In this document: one piece after another, positions 37,655 to 46,891 of the stretch
How positions within the stretch are numbered: the first letter of the stretch is position 1
Layout of the letters: each line of letters starts with the position of its first letter
Assembly (NCBI RefSeq): GCF_002927635.1
Contig: NZ_PRDS01000007.1
Coordinates: 62,001 to 126,000 of the forward strand
From: Albidovulum inexpectatum
GTDB taxonomy: Bacteria; Pseudomonadota; Alphaproteobacteria; Rhodobacterales; Rhodobacteraceae
Length of the DNA: 64,000 nt
Reading direction: 5' to 3'
The notes under the pieces: generated by a model
What the model was told of the DNA's origin: nothing
The model's database searches: none
What the model saw: the letters and a program-made list of their open reading frames with translations, nothing else
Made by a program: the position numbers and the translations under genes

Positions 37655-38329
37655 TCAGCCCGTTGGCCGCGTGATCTCGCGCAGGATCTTGTCGCGGATC
37701 GCGCGCGGATAGTCGCTCAGGCCCCGGGCCGTCACGACGAAGCCATCGGGACTTGTGACGTGACGCGCGTAATATGTGCTGATCGGGGTTGCGCGGCCCA
37801 TGTCTTCGATGGCGATGGCGTTGATCTGGGCCCGGCTGCGCAGGGCAGCCATCCGGCCCAGATCAAGCGGCATTCCTGCGTTCTGCGGCCCGTCTCCCGA
37901 GATGTCGATGACCCGCCTGCGACAATCCGGCGCGCTGGAAAACAAGGCGGCCGCAAAAGCCAGCGCCTCGCCCACGGCGGTGTCAGAGGCTTCGAACGCG
38001 CGCGGCATCGCCCGGGCGCGCGCCGCAAATTCGGCAACCGTCGCCGCGCTGTTCATCCTTTGCCAGCTCAGGGTCACGGTCTGCTGGCCGGCACCCGACC
38101 ATTGCAGGACGGAAAGGGCCGCCTGTGTCGCGACAAGCGCGTCGATCAGCTCGGGATCCTCAAGCGCCCGCGCCAGCCCTTCGGTCTGCAGGCGGTATTC
38201 GGCCCGGTCGATGGACCCCGAGACGTCGATGGCCAGAACCAGGGCGACCTCGCAGGCATGCACGCGAACGGCCGAACCGGCCATCGCGGCAAGCAGGATC
38301 AGAACACGGCTCAGGGATGCAGACGACAT
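37655..38329 (-). CDS. DUF1194 family von Willebrand-like protein
   Basis: A 224-residue protein with an N-terminal signal peptide (residues 1-25) and a vWA-type domain with MIDAS start LAIDVSGSID and DISGDGPQNAG, as in DUF1194 proteins. The ATG at 38329 removes an unsupported N-terminal extension. The secreted vWA domain suggests metal-dependent protein binding. It is downstream of the SnoaL-like gene. Confidence 0.75.
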   Translation of the reverse strand: MSSASLSRVLILLAAMAGSAVRVHACEVALVLAIDVSGSIDRAEYRLQTEGLARALEDPELIDALVATQAALSVLQWSGAGQQTVTLSWQRMNSAATVAEFAARARAMPRAFEASDTAVGEALAFAAALFSSAPDCRRRVIDISGDGPQNAGMPLDLGRMAALRSRAQINAIAIEDMGRATPISTYYARHVTSPDGFVVTARGLSDYPRAIRDKILREITRPTG

Positions 38330-38369
38330 GCCCACATGATGCCGGTCGAACCTGCCTGCGGCAAGCCGG

Positions 38370-38804
38370 TCACCCAAGCCGTTCGCTCGACAACAAGAGC
38401 AGGAATGCGTCCTTGGGCAGCAGGCCCGCCTGTTCGAAGAATGTTATGAAATCGAAGCAGTTGTAGGCTTCGACGATCTTGCCTGCGCTGATGCGAACCA
38501 TGACCTGTCCATGGGCACGAATCGGGTTGTCGGATGTCGCGGATCGCCCGGTCGCCACGATCTGGGCCCACAGCCAATCGTCGCTTTCGACGCTTTTCAC
38601 GACTTCGATCCGCAGGTCGCGCACCAGTGCCAGCAAGGCCGGAACAAGGGCACGGAAATCCTCGGCCCCGACCTGGCCATCGGGCATCAGCCCGTCCGCG
38701 GCCGCCTGGGGCGCGAAATAGTCATCTATCGCGTCAAGATCCGCCTCGATCCACACACGGCGGTACCATTCCCGCAGAAGTTCCAGCTTGTCGCTTGTCG
38801 GCAT
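38370..38804 (-). CDS. SnoaL-like ester cyclase family protein
   Basis: A 144-residue protein of the SnoaL/NTF2-like fold, with LREWYRRVWIEADLDAIDDYFAP at its start and the internal HGQVMVRISAGKIVEAYNCFDF pattern. NTF2-like proteins of this size are often ligand-binding or cyclase-like. The ATG at 38804 is chosen over a longer frame. The pathway is unclear. Confidence 0.75.
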   Translation of the reverse strand: MPTSDKLELLREWYRRVWIEADLDAIDDYFAPQAAADGLMPDGQVGAEDFRALVPALLALVRDLRIEVVKSVESDDWLWAQIVATGRSATSDNPIRAHGQVMVRISAGKIVEAYNCFDFITFFEQAGLLPKDAFLLLLSSERLG

Positions 38805-38908
38805 CGTTTCAATCCCGGATTGCATCTTGGGGCCAAGCTAGTGCGGCACGGTTGACGAAAAATGAATCCCGGGGCCTTGCTTCGGGCTTTTTCCGGGTGG
38901 GTCGAAAG

Positions 38909-38941
38909 CACAAAGGCCCGGGGCAAGCCCGGGCCTTTGTG
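38909..38941 (-). terminator. Terminator of ssrA
   Basis: A perfect 14-bp inverted repeat (38909-38922 with 38928-38941) and 5-base loop, with flanking A and T bases, just beyond the 3' end of the tmRNA coding piece. Confidence 0.75.
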
Positions 38942-39256
38942 AAGGTGCAGGCTTCTGTTGCCAGGTGCCTGCGAACCCCGCCCTACGCGGCTAGGCGCAG
39001 GGACTTATGTTTCGGTCTGTCGAGCTGCTTACGCAGCCAGAGCGACCGGAGCACGATTGTCGTTGGCAATTGTGCGTCTTGGACCGATAACGGTGGTACC
39101 TCACCGGGGCAAAGCCACTCCTTTACACGTTCGTCGATCCTGTTTCGGCCCCATGGTCCCCAACGAGGGTATCTGGTGGAGCCGCCGGGTACCGCCCCCG
39201 GGTCCGATCCGCTTATTACGAGCGCGTTTATGCCCATAGTCCGACTTGCGCCGGAC
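38942..39256 (-). ncRNA. ssrA: Two-piece permuted tmRNA (ssrA)
   Basis: The gene is read leftward in the permuted order of Alphaproteobacteria. The acceptor piece comes first: a T-arm CCGGG-GGCGGTA-CCCGG, then CGGCTCC-A-CCA ending at 39174. An intervening 21-base segment (39153-39173) follows, then the coding piece starting GGGGCCG at 39152, which pairs with CGGCTCC. The tag frame is at 39029-39067: ANDNRAPVALAA then a stop. This rescues stalled ribosomes with SmpB and feeds ClpXP via SspB. The pre-tmRNA 5' end near 39256 is inferred from the promoter; the mature ends are approximate. Confidence 0.93.
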
Positions 39257-39262
39257 AAGCGG

Positions 39263-39291
39263 AATATAGGAACCGCAATCGATCCGTGCAA
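39263..39291 (-). promoter_or_regulatory. Sigma-70-type promoter of ssrA
   Basis: Read leftward, TTGCAC (39286-39291) and TATATT (39263-39268) are separated by exactly 17 bases, an almost consensus promoter ending about 7 bases before the inferred pre-tmRNA start. Confidence 0.75.
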
Positions 39292-39405
39292 GTGGGTTGG
39301 GCCGGCTTACGTGCCGATGGCGCGGCGTCCTCTTGCCGCATCCGGTGCCCTTGCTAAGGGAAGCGCCGGAAACTAGGTTCGCGCGCGACAGTGACGGAGG
39401 GGCGG

Positions 39406-40563
39406 ATGGCTGCCAATCGCAAGATCTTCGAAGACGTCTTGGACAATGCCCGCCGCGAGGCCGCGCCGAAGGGAGGGCTTATCGATTCCGGCCGAACGGG
39501 CTCGCGTCGCGCCGTCAGCATCTGGCTGGGCATCCTGTTCGCACTGGTTGTCGCGATGATCGCCGTCGGCGGGCTGACCCGGCTGACGGATAGCGGTCTG
39601 TCCATCACCGAATGGCGCCCCGTGACCGGCGCGCTGCCCCCGATGAACGAGGCGGACTGGCAGGCCGAGTTCGAGAAGTATCAGCGCATCCCGGAATACC
39701 AGCTGCAGAACCGGCACATGACGGTCGAGGATTTCAAGTTCATCTATTGGTGGGAATGGGGCCATCGCCAGCTTGGTCGCTTCATCGGGCTTGTCTGGGC
39801 AGTCGGTATTGCCGGGCTCTGGCTGACCCGGAAGATCCCCGCGGGATGGACGGGCAGGCTGCTTGGCCTTGGCGCGCTGGGCGGGCTGCAGGGGGCGATC
39901 GGCTGGTGGATGGTGTCGTCCGGGCTCAGTGGGCGGATGGTCGATGTGGCCTCGTATCGGCTGGCCACGCATCTTGGCATTGCCTTCGTCATTCTTGGTC
40001 TGATCGCGTGGTACATGATGGATCTGGCCCGCAGCGAGCCTGAGCTGCTGCAGGCCCGCCGCTCGCGCGATCGTCGCGCGGTCGCGCTGGGCACAGGGCT
40101 GATGCACCTGGCCTTCGTGCAAATCCTGCTTGGCGCGCTGGTCGCGGGGATCGATGCCGGGCGGGCCTTCCCGACCTGGCCGCTGATGGGTGACAGCTTC
40201 TTCCCCGCCGATGCCTTCTATCTGCCCGAAGGGGGGCCGGCGGTGCTGGCCTTTTTCGAGAATCCGGGCCTGGTGCAATTCGTTCATCGCATGGTGGGCT
40301 ATGCCCTGTTTTTCCTTGCGGTGTTTGCATGGTTCCGGACCCGGCGTTCGCCCCATGCGGCGACGCGCGGGGCCTTTGCCCTTGCGGCTGTACTGGTCGT
40401 CGTGCAGGTGATCCTTGGAATTGTGACGGTTGTGCATGCCGCCCCGCTGTCGCTGGGCCTGATCCACCAGCTTGGTGCGGTTGCGGTCTGGGTTGCCATC
40501 CTGCGCGCCCGGCACCGCGCCACCTATCCCTTCGGATCGGCCATTCGCGGAGGTGCGGCATGA
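39406..40563 (+). CDS. ctaA: Heme A synthase
   Basis: COX15/CtaA-family membrane enzyme that oxidises heme O to heme A for aa3-type oxidase. Residues 30-385 show eight hydrophobic segments, with the IEWWWEWGHR-like EYQLQNRHMTVEDFK and WWEWGHRQLGRF conserved histidine region. The ATG at 39406 follows GGAGGGGCGG; an upstream GTG is less likely. Its stop overlaps the peptidase start by four bases. Confidence 0.92.
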   Translation: MAANRKIFEDVLDNARREAAPKGGLIDSGRTGSRRAVSIWLGILFALVVAMIAVGGLTRLTDSGLSITEWRPVTGALPPMNEADWQAEFEKYQRIPEYQLQNRHMTVEDFKFIYWWEWGHRQLGRFIGLVWAVGIAGLWLTRKIPAGWTGRLLGLGALGGLQGAIGWWMVSSGLSGRMVDVASYRLATHLGIAFVILGLIAWYMMDLARSEPELLQARRSRDRRAVALGTGLMHLAFVQILLGALVAGIDAGRAFPTWPLMGDSFFPADAFYLPEGGPAVLAFFENPGLVQFVHRMVGYALFFLAVFAWFRTRRSPHAATRGAFALAAVLVVVQVILGIVTVVHAAPLSLGLIHQLGAVAVWVAILRARHRATYPFGSAIRGGAA

Positions 40564-42041
40564 CGGCATTCGATGAACTGATGGCCTACCAGCGCCAGAC
40601 CGAGGCGCTTGCCCAGATCGCGGGGCGCCTTGGCTGGGACCAGGAAACCGTGATGCCGCGCGGGGCCGCCGAACAGCGGGCCGAGGAACTGGCCGCCATT
40701 GAATCGGTCCTGCATGCGCGGCGCACGGACCCGCGGATCGCGGAATGGCTCTCGCACGCCGAGGCACCCGACGAGATCGGCGCCCGCGCCCTTGAGCTGA
40801 TCGCGCGCAGCTATCATCGCAACGCCGCCGTTCCCGCCGAGCTGGCGGCCGAGATTGCGCGCGCGACCAGTCGCGCGCAGGGAATCTGGGCCGAGGCGCG
40901 GGCCACGGAAGATGTCGGTCATTTCCTGCCGATCCTGACGCGGGTGATCGATCTCATTCGTCAGAAAGGACAGGCGCTCGCGCAGGCCGGTTTCGGGGCG
41001 GGCGATCCATATGACGCCTTGCTGGACGACTATGAGCCCGAAGCGACGGCAGCCACGATCGGTGCCATGTTCGACCGCATGCGCCCGCGCCTTGTGGCCC
41101 TGCGCGAACGGATTCTTTCGCGGCCCGCGCCGGACGTTCTGACGGGACATTTCCCGCGCGAGACGCAGCTGCGGATGGCGCGGACGCTGGCCGGGGCCTT
41201 TGGCTATGACTGGGACCGCGGGCGGCTGGATCTTGCCGTGCATCCGTTCTCGTCCGGGTCGGGCAATGACGTGCGCATCACGACCCGGGTGGACGAATCT
41301 GATCCGTTCAACTGCTTCTATTCGACGATTCACGAGGTCGGCCATGCGGCCTATGAACAGGCGATCCGGCAGGATTTCCTGCTGACACCGCTGGGCGCCG
41401 GGGTCTCGATGGGCGTTCACGAAAGCCAGAGCCGCATCTACGAGAACCAGCTGGCGCGCAGCGCTCCCTTCACGGGCTGGCTTCATGGCCAGATGCGGGC
41501 GGCCTTCGGCGATTTCGGCGTGGACAATGCGGACAGGTTCCATGCCGTGGTGAATGCGGTTCGCCCGGGCTTCATCCGGACCGAGTCCGACGAGGTTCAG
41601 TACAACCTGCATATCATGATGCGCTTCGATCTCGAACGCGACCTGATCGCGGGGCGGCTGGACCCGGCCGATCTCGAGGAGGCGTGGAATGCCCGCTTCC
41701 TTGCCGATTTCGGGCAGGCGGTCGAAAAGCCGTCGGATGGCGTTCTTCAGGACGTCCATTGGTCGGTCGGGTTGTTCGGCTATTTCCCGACCTATGCGCT
41801 GGGCAATGTCTATGCCGGATGTCTTCATCGCGCCTTGCGCGCCGACATTCCGGAGCTTGACGCAGCCCTGGGCAGGGGCGAGGCCCATGTCGCCACCGCA
41901 TGGCTGGCCGAGAAGGTGCAGCGCCATGGCGGCCTGTATCCGCCCGCACGGCTCATCCGTCAGGTCTGCGGCTTCGATCCCGACGAATCGCCGCTCCTGG
42001 ACTATCTGGAGGACAAGTTCGGCGCGCTCTACGATCTCTAG
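40560..42041 (+). CDS. Carboxypeptidase M32
   Basis: A 493-residue metallocarboxypeptidase of the Taq family. The zinc-binding HExxH motif is HEVGHAAYEQ, preceded by FNCFYSTI and followed by GVHESQSRIYEN, with the second glutamate region. It releases C-terminal amino acids from peptides. It is coupled to ctaA (ATGA overlap). Confidence 0.93.
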   Translation: MTAFDELMAYQRQTEALAQIAGRLGWDQETVMPRGAAEQRAEELAAIESVLHARRTDPRIAEWLSHAEAPDEIGARALELIARSYHRNAAVPAELAAEIARATSRAQGIWAEARATEDVGHFLPILTRVIDLIRQKGQALAQAGFGAGDPYDALLDDYEPEATAATIGAMFDRMRPRLVALRERILSRPAPDVLTGHFPRETQLRMARTLAGAFGYDWDRGRLDLAVHPFSSGSGNDVRITTRVDESDPFNCFYSTIHEVGHAAYEQAIRQDFLLTPLGAGVSMGVHESQSRIYENQLARSAPFTGWLHGQMRAAFGDFGVDNADRFHAVVNAVRPGFIRTESDEVQYNLHIMMRFDLERDLIAGRLDPADLEEAWNARFLADFGQAVEKPSDGVLQDVHWSVGLFGYFPTYALGNVYAGCLHRALRADIPELDAALGRGEAHVATAWLAEKVQRHGGLYPPARLIRQVCGFDPDESPLLDYLEDKFGALYDL

Positions 42042-42053
42042 GCTGAAGGCCGA

Positions 42054-42845
42054 TCATTCGGCCCAGTCGGGCCTGCGCTTGTTCAGGAAGGCGTCGATGC
42101 CTTCATTGGTGTCACGCCACAGCATGTTCTCGACCATGACGCGGGCGGCGTGGTCATAGGCGTCTGCAAGCGACATCTGGGCCTGTTCGTAGAATGTGCG
42201 CTTGCCGATCCGCACGGCCGCGGTCAGCTTCGACGCTACCTGCCGCGCAAGCGCCAGGGTTTCGTCCTGCAGCGATTCGGCTGGCACCACGCGATTGACC
42301 AGGCCGATCTCGGCGGCCCGGCGGGCGTCCACGAATTGGCCGGTCGTCAGCATCTCGAACGCGATCTTGCGCGGCACGTTCCGGGTAAGCGCGACCATGG
42401 GTGTCGAGCAGAACAGGCCGATATTGACGCCGTTGACGCCAAAGCGCGTTCCTTCGGCCGCGACGGCCATGTCGCAGCTGGCAACCAGCTGGCAGCCCGC
42501 GGCAGTGGCTATTCCATGCACCTGCGCGATGACGGGTTGGGGCAGGGCGGGAATCATCTGCATGACCTCAGCGCAGCGTGCGAATAGATCCGCGAAATAG
42601 GCCCGCCCCCCGTCCGGTGCCGCGCGGCCGGCCTGCATCTCCTTCAGGTCATGACCCGCGCAGAAGGCCTTGCCCGCGCCGCGCAGGATCACGACGCGTA
42701 TGTCCCGGCTGTCGGCCAGCACGTTCAGTACATCGCGCAGCGCGGCCAGCATGGCGTCGGACAGCGCGTTCAGATTGCCCGGAGAGTTCAGGGTCAGAAC
42801 GGCGATCGGCCCCTGATCCTCGCGCAGCAGGATCGCTTCGCTCAT
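42054..42845 (-). CDS. Enoyl-CoA hydratase/isomerase family protein
   Basis: A 263-residue crotonase. The oxyanion-hole segment is FCAGHDLKEMQAG, and the second motif ANIGLF-type region reads VNIGLFCSTP, both typical. The exact substrate is not readable. It is divergent from the thioesterase gene. Confidence 0.85.
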   Translation of the reverse strand: MSEAILLREDQGPIAVLTLNSPGNLNALSDAMLAALRDVLNVLADSRDIRVVILRGAGKAFCAGHDLKEMQAGRAAPDGGRAYFADLFARCAEVMQMIPALPQPVIAQVHGIATAAGCQLVASCDMAVAAEGTRFGVNGVNIGLFCSTPMVALTRNVPRKIAFEMLTTGQFVDARRAAEIGLVNRVVPAESLQDETLALARQVASKLTAAVRIGKRTFYEQAQMSLADAYDHAARVMVENMLWRDTNEGIDAFLNKRRPDWAE

Positions 42846-42902
42846 CTTGTATCTCCTCCCGTTTCCGGGCCAAGTCTAGGCCGATGGGCAAAGGGAGGAA
42901 AG

Positions 42903-43346
42903 ATGGACGATCTGATCGCACCGAAGATGTCCGAGCAGGAACTGGCCGAGTTCCTGACCCGGGAATTCCCCCAGGTCGCCGGGGATTTCACGATCGAGCG
43001 ACTGACGCCGCAAGGCGTGGATCTGCGCCTCAGGGTTGCCGAACGGCACTTGCGCCCCGGCGGTACGGTGTCGGGGCCCAGCATGTTCGCCTTGGCCGAT
43101 CTTGGGGTCTACCTGGCGGTGCTGTCGCGGATCGGGCCGGTCGCTTTGGCGGTGACAACGAATGCCGCGATCGACTTTCTGCGCAAACCCGAAGCGGAAC
43201 GGGACCTGTTGGCCGAGGTGCGCCTGTTGAAGCTTGGCCGAAATCTGGCCGTGGGCGACGTGCTGGTCCGGTCCGATGGCATGGCGGCACCTGTCGCGCG
43301 CGCCAACCTGACCTATTCCATACCGCCGCGGCGCGACCGGGGCTAG
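42903..43346 (+). CDS. PaaI-family thioesterase
   Basis: A 147-residue hotdog-fold protein with LRVAERHLRPGGTVSGPSMFALAD (split here) and TNAAIDFLRKP, the pattern of PaaI-like acyl-CoA thioesterases. GGGAGGAAAG precedes the ATG. It overlaps the convergent zinc-motif gene by four bases. Confidence 0.85.
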   Translation: MDDLIAPKMSEQELAEFLTREFPQVAGDFTIERLTPQGVDLRLRVAERHLRPGGTVSGPSMFALADLGVYLAVLSRIGPVALAVTTNAAIDFLRKPEAERDLLAEVRLLKLGRNLAVGDVLVRSDGMAAPVARANLTYSIPPRRDRG

Positions 43347-43564
43347 ATGGCGACGAAGCCCTCACCGCCGCAATGGGAACAGCGCGTGTGCTTCAGACCC
43401 ATGCAGCCGGTGCAGCGCCCGAAGCGCGGTCGCCCCTGGCCATCGGTGCCCACCATGACTTCCCCCTTGCCGGCGCAGATGCGGCAGGGCGCACGCCCTG
43501 ATCCGTGACAGCGATGACAGCGCCGCCTGGTCGGCGCGCCTTTCTGGCCATGTCCGTGACTCAC
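43343..43564 (-). CDS. Four-CxxC zinc-finger-like small protein
   Basis: A 73-residue protein with four CxxC motifs: CHRC, CRIC, CTGC and CSHC, several followed by Gly, as in the DnaJ cysteine-rich domain (CxxCxGxG). It probably binds two zinc ions. It lacks a J-domain. The function is unknown. Tail-to-tail overlap with the thioesterase. Confidence 0.75.
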   Translation of the reverse strand: MSHGHGQKGAPTRRRCHRCHGSGRAPCRICAGKGEVMVGTDGQGRPRFGRCTGCMGLKHTRCSHCGGEGFVAI

Positions 43565-43809
43565 GCCTTGTCTCCGTTTCGGTCTGACGACTCAAGTCAA
43601 GCACAAGTCCGTGCGGTCTGTCACCGATTGTCTTGCAGCGGGTCGGGAAATGTGGGGTAAAATGATACCCAAATTGCAAGCGATTGAATATACGTTGAAA
43701 TCTGGAATGACGGGATCTTGACGTGACGCACGAATTCGCGGATAAGCCCGCATCGGAATACGCGCGGCGCAAGCCGCCATTCACAGATCCCGAACTCGAA
43801 GGGCTGACA

Positions 43810-44274
43810 ATGAAGACCTACACCGCAAAACCGGCGGATATCGAGAAGAAGTGGATCCTGATCGACGCGGAAGGCGTCGTTCTGGGCCGTCTCGCCTCGA
43901 TCATCGCCACCCGGCTGCGTGGCAAGCACAAGCCGACCTTCACCCCGCATATGGACATGGGCGACAACGTGATCGTCATCAACGCCGACAAGGTGCAGAT
44001 GACGGGCAACAAGCGCTCGGACAAGCGGTATTACTGGCACACGGGCTATCCCGGCGGCATCAAGTTCCGCACCGCCGAACAGATCCTCGACAGCAAGCAC
44101 CCCGAGCGTGTCGTGATCAAGGCCGTCGAGCGCATGATCAGCCGCAACAAGCTGGGTCGCCAGCAGATGCGCAACCTGCGCGTCTATGCCGGCTCCGAGC
44201 ATCCGCATGAAGCGCAGAAGCCCGAAGTGCTCGACGTCAAGTCGATGAACCCGAAGAACACCCGGAGCGCGTAA
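43810..44274 (+). CDS. rplM: 50S ribosomal protein L13
   Basis: A 154-residue ribosomal protein with the usual start [19 protein letters not shown] and the conserved [11 protein letters not shown] and HTGYPGG segments. GAAGGG lies before the ATG; an upstream frame extension from 43723 has no family support. It is the first gene of the rplM-rpsI pair (one base between genes). Confidence 0.97.
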   Translation: MKTYTAKPADIEKKWILIDAEGVVLGRLASIIATRLRGKHKPTFTPHMDMGDNVIVINADKVQMTGNKRSDKRYYWHTGYPGGIKFRTAEQILDSKHPERVVIKAVERMISRNKLGRQQMRNLRVYAGSEHPHEAQKPEVLDVKSMNPKNTRSA

Positions 44275-44275
44275 G

Positions 44276-44767
44276 ATGGCCGAAGAAATCAAGACCCTTG
44301 ACGATCTGAAGTCGGTCGTCTCCGGTGAAGCCGCCGCCACCACCGCGACCGAAGAGCCGCGTGAGCCCGTCCGTGACGAGCTGGGCCGTTCCTATGCCAC
44401 CGGCAAGCGCAAGGATGCGGTTGCACGGGTCTGGATCAAGCCCGGCTCGGGTAAGGTCATCGTGAACGGCAAGGAAATGTCGCAGTACTTCGCGCGCCCC
44501 GTTCTGCAGATGATCCTGCGCCAGCCCTTCCAGGTTGCCAATGTCGAGGGCCAGTTCGACGTCATGGCCACCGTCAAGGGCGGCGGGCTGTCGGGCCAGG
44601 CCGGTGCGGTCAAGCACGGCATCTCGAAGGCGCTGCAGCTGTACGATCCCGCTCTGCGTCCGGCGCTGAAGGCCGCCGGTTTCCTGACCCGCGACAGCCG
44701 CGTCGTGGAACGGAAGAAATACGGCAAGCGCAAGGCGCGCCGCAGCTTCCAGTTCTCGAAGCGCTGA
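44276..44767 (+). CDS. rpsI: 30S ribosomal protein S9
   Basis: A 163-residue S9. The conserved C-terminal half ends [14 protein letters not shown]; the rRNA-contacting tail is intact. It has an acidic N-terminal extension of about 35 residues compared with the 130-residue E. coli S9, normal in many Rhodobacteraceae. A hairpin terminator follows. Confidence 0.97.
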   Translation: MAEEIKTLDDLKSVVSGEAAATTATEEPREPVRDELGRSYATGKRKDAVARVWIKPGSGKVIVNGKEMSQYFARPVLQMILRQPFQVANVEGQFDVMATVKGGGLSGQAGAVKHGISKALQLYDPALRPALKAAGFLTRDSRVVERKKYGKRKARRSFQFSKR

Positions 44768-44792
44768 TCCGGTCGGATTGCGGAACGATCGC

Positions 44793-44825
44793 GGGCGCGG
44801 CCAAGGCCGCGCCCCTTTCTTGTTT
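44793..44825 (+). terminator. Terminator of rplM-rpsI
   Basis: A perfect 10-bp inverted repeat (44793-44802 with 44805-44814) is followed by CTTTCTTGTTT, a good intrinsic terminator. Confidence 0.85.
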
Positions 44826-44862
44826 CGGACAACGGGCCGGACCGCGCCGGATGGCAGAAAGA

Positions 44863-44895
44863 AGAAGGCCCCGCACGAAGGGCGCGGGGCCTTCT
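44863..44895 (-). terminator. Terminator of the corrinoid gene
   Basis: A perfect 12-bp inverted repeat (44863-44874 with 44884-44895), 9-base loop, followed leftward by TTCTTTCT. Confidence 0.8.
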
Positions 44896-44914
44896 GTTTC
44901 CGCCGTGGCAGAGA

Positions 44915-45616
44915 TCAGCCTGCCTGCATCTTGTTGTGCTTGCGCGCAATGAAGTCCTTGGCCGTCTGAACGGCCACGGCGGCGTCACGGCAATAGGCAT
45001 CGGCGCCGATCGCCCGGCCGAATTCCTCGTTCAGCGGCGCACCACCAACCAGGATGATATAGTCGTCGCGCATGCCCTTTTCCTTCAACGTGTCGATCAC
45101 GACCTTCATGTAGGGCATCGTCGTGGTCAGCAGCGCGGACATGCCAAGGATATCGGCCTTTTCGCGCTCCAGCGCTTCGATATAGTTCTCGACCGGGTTG
45201 TTGATGCCGATGTCGACGACCTCGAAGCCCGCGCCTTCCATCATCATGGCGACCAGGTTCTTGCCGATGTCGTGGATGTCGCCCTTGACCGTTCCGATGA
45301 CCATCTTGCCGACCTTCGGCGCTCCGGTCTCGGCCAGCAGGGGCTTCAGGATCGCCATGCCTGCCTTCATCGCATTGGCCGACATCAGCACCTCGGGGAC
45401 GAAGAGGATGCCGTCGCGGAAGTCGTCGCCGACGATCTTCATTCCTGCCACCAGGGCTTCGGTCAGGATGCGATAGGGCTCCCACCCACGTTCCAGCAGG
45501 ATGTTGACGCCTTCCTCGATTTCCTCCTTCAAGCCGTCATAGAGGTCGTCATGCATCTGCAGGATGAGTTCCTCGTCGCTCAGTTCAGAGAGGATGATTT
45601 CTTCTTCGTCGGCCAT
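44915..45616 (-). CDS. Corrinoid (B12-binding) methyltransferase protein
   Basis: A 233-residue protein with a helical cap domain (residues 15-95) and a Rossmann B12-binding domain with the histidine ligand motif GDIHDIGKN. It matches the MtbC/MetH-B12 module family and lacks folate and homocysteine domains. Together with the folate-binding protein (12813-13772) and the BHMT-like protein (46892-47902) it fits the middle subunit of a split methionine synthase. It is divergent from the radical SAM gene. Confidence 0.9.
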   Translation of the reverse strand: MADEEEIILSELSDEELILQMHDDLYDGLKEEIEEGVNILLERGWEPYRILTEALVAGMKIVGDDFRDGILFVPEVLMSANAMKAGMAILKPLLAETGAPKVGKMVIGTVKGDIHDIGKNLVAMMMEGAGFEVVDIGINNPVENYIEALEREKADILGMSALLTTTMPYMKVVIDTLKEKGMRDDYIILVGGAPLNEEFGRAIGADAYCRDAAVAVQTAKDFIARKHNKMQAG

Positions 45617-45780
45617 TGCGTGTCTCCTGGCGGTTCTTGAGCCCCGTATGGGGCCAATGGTGGCAGATCACTTGGCAAATAGCGACATGCGTCGCATCTT
45701 TGGCGACCGCTGCAGCTGCGGCATTGCCGCCTGTCGCCGGTATCTTGCGTTGTGTTCTTGTTGTGTTCTATGTTTTCGCG

Positions 45781-46878
45781 ATGAAGCTTCCGCCACCCGA
45801 TCCGTCTGTCCGCTTGCGCGCGCGGGGCGCCACGGCCAATCCCGATGGCCGGTTCGAAACCCTGCGGCGCGAGATCGATCCCGATGCGTGGTCCGATTGC
45901 GCCCCCGTGCCCGAGGATCAGCGCCTGCTGCGCACCGAGGTAAGGATCGAAAGGCCAAGAACGATCCTCAATCGCGTTTCCTCGCCCGATCTGGGGTTCG
46001 ATCGCACGATCAACCCATATCGGGGGTGCGAACATGGCTGTGTCTATTGCTTCGCCCGGCCGGGTCATTCCTATCTGGGGATGTCGCCCGGGCTGGATTT
46101 CGAGACGAAGCTGATCGCCCGGCCGGATGCGCCCAAGATTCTCGAGCGGGAGCTGGGCCGTCGGGGCTATCGCGTGGCGCCCGTGGCGATCGGTACGAAT
46201 ACCGACCCTTATCAGCCGATCGAACATCACCACCGCGTCATGCGTGGCATCCTTCAGGTCCTGTCCGACTGGAACCACCCGGTCAGCATCGTCACCCGCG
46301 GCACGTTGATCGAACGCGATCTGGACATCCTTTCGGACATGGCCGGCCGGGGGCTGGTGCATGTCGGTCTGTCCGTGACGACACTGGATGCCGCGCTTGC
46401 CCGCCGAATGGAGCCGCGCGCGCCCACGCCCGCGCGCAGGCTTGCGATCGTCCGCACGCTTGCACAGGCGGGCATCCCGGTGCGCGTCATGGTCGCCCCG
46501 GTGATCCCGGGCCTGACCGATCACGAGATGGAAACCATCCTGAAATCCGCCGCCGAGGCTGGCGCGCGCGCCGCAAGCTGGATCCTGCTGCGCCTTCCGC
46601 ACGAAGTGGCTGACCTGTTTTCCGACTGGCTTGAACGCGCCGAGCCCCTGCGCGCGCGCAAGGTGATGGACCGACTGCGGCAGATGCATGGCGGCCAGGA
46701 CTACGATCCGCGTTTCGGCCACAGGATGCGGGGGCAGGGGGTGCATGCCGATCTTCTGTCCCATCGGTTTCGTATCGCTGTCCGGCGGCTGGGGCTGGAT
46801 GGCGATCTGCCGGCGCTCGATTGCTCGCGGTTCCGTCGGCCGCCGCGCAAGGGCGACCAGCTGTCGCTGTTCGAGTGA
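45781..46878 (+). CDS. Radical SAM protein (PA0069 family)
   Basis: A 365-residue protein with the iron-sulfur-binding CEHGCVYCFA motif (CxxxCxxC), AIGTNTDPYQPIE and a C-terminal QLSLFE end typical of this uncharacterised family. The start at 45781 is chosen from the beginning of similarity. Its function is unknown; DNA-related roles are often suggested for the wider family (spore photoproduct lyase-like). Confidence 0.85.
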   Translation: MKLPPPDPSVRLRARGATANPDGRFETLRREIDPDAWSDCAPVPEDQRLLRTEVRIERPRTILNRVSSPDLGFDRTINPYRGCEHGCVYCFARPGHSYLGMSPGLDFETKLIARPDAPKILERELGRRGYRVAPVAIGTNTDPYQPIEHHHRVMRGILQVLSDWNHPVSIVTRGTLIERDLDILSDMAGRGLVHVGLSVTTLDAALARRMEPRAPTPARRLAIVRTLAQAGIPVRVMVAPVIPGLTDHEMETILKSAAEAGARAASWILLRLPHEVADLFSDWLERAEPLRARKVMDRLRQMHGGQDYDPRFGHRMRGQGVHADLLSHRFRIAVRRLGLDGDLPALDCSRFRRPPRKGDQLSLFE

Positions 46879-46891
46879 TCCCCGCCGGACC

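Noticed and set aside
43655-43670. GGGTA-AAATGA-TACCC inverted repeat before rplM
   Set aside because: Only five base pairs and a single occurrence; could easily be chance.
43723-43809. N-terminal extension of L13
   Set aside because: The added residues have no similarity to L13, and a good ribosome-binding site precedes the ATG at 43810.
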